A DNA stretch of 17,456 nt from assembly GCA_015179025.1 (NCBI GenBank), contig WHUX01000601.1, positions 1-17,456 of the forward strand, given 5' to 3'. Shown piece after piece: positions 16,861-17,456 of the stretch; within the stretch, counting starts at the first letter, position 1, and every line of letters begins with the position of its first letter. Source of the DNA: Terfezia claveryi. Lineage: Eukaryota > Ascomycota > Pezizomycetes > Pezizales > Pezizaceae. A program made the position numbers and the translations under genes. Below the pieces are notes generated by a model. The model was not told where the DNA came from. It ran no database searches and was given only the letters and a program-made list of their open reading frames with translations.

Positions 16861-17456
16861 TGTTTCTCCTTGCAGTTCTGACAGGGTGCTCGTATACGAT
16901 GCCAAGTCAGAAATAATCTGCTGAGATAATTAACAATTCCAAGGAATCCTCTAAGATCCTTTTTTATTGTAGGAGTTGGAAATGTTAATATAGTAGTCCT
17001 CTTCTTCGGGTCTACATGTAATCCATCTGATGTCAAAACGTGTCCTAAGATTTCCAATCTTGGAGTAAAGAACTAGCATTTACTTTCTTTGAGATAGAAT
17101 TTCTCATCCTGTAGACGTTGAAGTACTTTTTTCAATAATTCTACATGTTCTTTATACGTTTTAGAGAATATAATAATATCATCAATATAGATGATTAAAT
17201 TTTTATAGACCATGTCCTTAAAAATTTCATGCATAATGTGAACCATGGTAGCTGGTGCGTTACAATCCCCTTGTTGTATAACTCTACTTCTGAAATATCC
17301 CATGTGACATAAAAAGGTAGAGTGTTGCTCAGATTCTTTATTATTTCTAATATTAAAAAATCCGTCGGCTAAGTCGAGCTTAGTCCAAATGGGATTCTCC
17401 ACTACTAGTTCAATTGCTTCATTAATATCTGGCAATGGGTGTGGTCGGTTCGACAG
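16861..17456 (-). pseudogene. Reverse transcriptase, palm and thumb, 5' end outside the window
   Basis: The visible part starts RPHPLPDINEAIELVV and shows KLDLADGFFNI (first catalytic Asp), the QQGDCNAPATM segment, and YIDDIIIFSKTY (the YIDD box with the other two Asp). After a stop at 17073-17075 (KESKC then TAG, where the family has Gln) it continues EILGHVLTSDGLHVDPKK and DLRGFLGIVNYLS, the thumb motif. A one-base frameshift near 16920 moves the downstream part into the RNase H frame. The fingers domain, protease and Gag are beyond the right edge. The QGDCNAPATM form is one I associate with fungal Ty3/gypsy elements. Confidence 0.93.

Larger units (their letters stand above)
12704..17456 (-). 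mobile_element. Ty3/gypsy chromovirus, 3' part, decayed
   Basis: Minus-strand order is reverse transcriptase, RNase H, zinc-knuckle region, integrase, chromodomain, polypurine tract and LTR, and the element runs off the right edge. RT-RNase H before integrase is diagnostic of Ty3/gypsy rather than Ty1/copia, and the C-terminal chromodomain makes it a chromovirus. The frame is broken by about six frameshifts and at least eight stops, so it is defective. The left boundary is exact from the LTR terminus. The 5 bp AATTG at 12699-12703 would be the target-site duplication to look for beyond the missing 5' LTR. Confidence 0.93.

Overview
The window looks like a transposon- and satellite-rich, gene-poor stretch of a filamentous fungal chromosome. 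Two decayed mobile elements carry the only recognisable proteins. One is a Plavaka-type (CACTA-related) DNA transposase. The other is a Ty3/gypsy chromovirus with a chromodomain. Plavaka elements are most abundant in Agaricomycete Basidiomycota, so a mushroom-forming basidiomycete or a relative is my best guess. That is inference; no host gene in the window settles it.

Layout. Positions 1-5173 hold a satellite of roughly 90 monomers of about 56-57 bp, plus a shorter 45 bp variant. Positions 5174-7090 hold an unrelated satellite of about 76 bp built from three sub-modules that each end in a CCAGGCT-like motif. Positions 7153-7595 hold a GC-richer CAG-containing array with a 39 bp unit. Positions 7636-7796 may be an old solo LTR (weak). 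Positions 8092-11265 (minus strand) are the Plavaka transposase pseudogene, split near its 3' end by a GTCTC/GAGAC-rich insertion at 8763-8956. Positions 11266-12597 contain no recognisable gene. From 12704 to the right edge lies the 3' portion of the chromovirus on the minus strand: a complete 687 bp LTR (12704-13390), polypurine tract, chromodomain, integrase, an unusual zinc-knuckle region, RNase H and reverse transcriptase. Its gag, protease and 5' LTR lie beyond the window.

How the parts relate. In the chromovirus, the reverse transcriptase and RNase H would copy the element RNA, the integrase would insert the DNA, and the chromodomain would direct it to methylated-H3K9 chromatin. None of these proteins can be made in full now, because the frames are broken by stops and frameshifts. 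The Plavaka core is strikingly damaged: 12 in-frame stops over about 490 codons with no frameshift. The integrase half of the chromovirus has five stops and no frameshift. Where the family residue is known, the stops replace Gln, Trp or Arg, as expected from C-to-T or G-to-A transitions. This suggests cytosine-deamination silencing (RIP-like, or decay of methylated CpG).

Most notable points. (1) A stretch of about 430 codons with two canonical CX2CX4HX4C zinc knuckles sits between RNase H and integrase, where chromoviruses normally have a short linker. (2) The LTR U3 has 41 bp tandem repeats carrying TGAGTCA (Gcn4/AP-1-type) sites upstream of a TATA box. (3) Three unrelated satellites lie back to back and show recent higher-order duplications. 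I see no tRNA, rRNA, CRISPR array or intact host gene.
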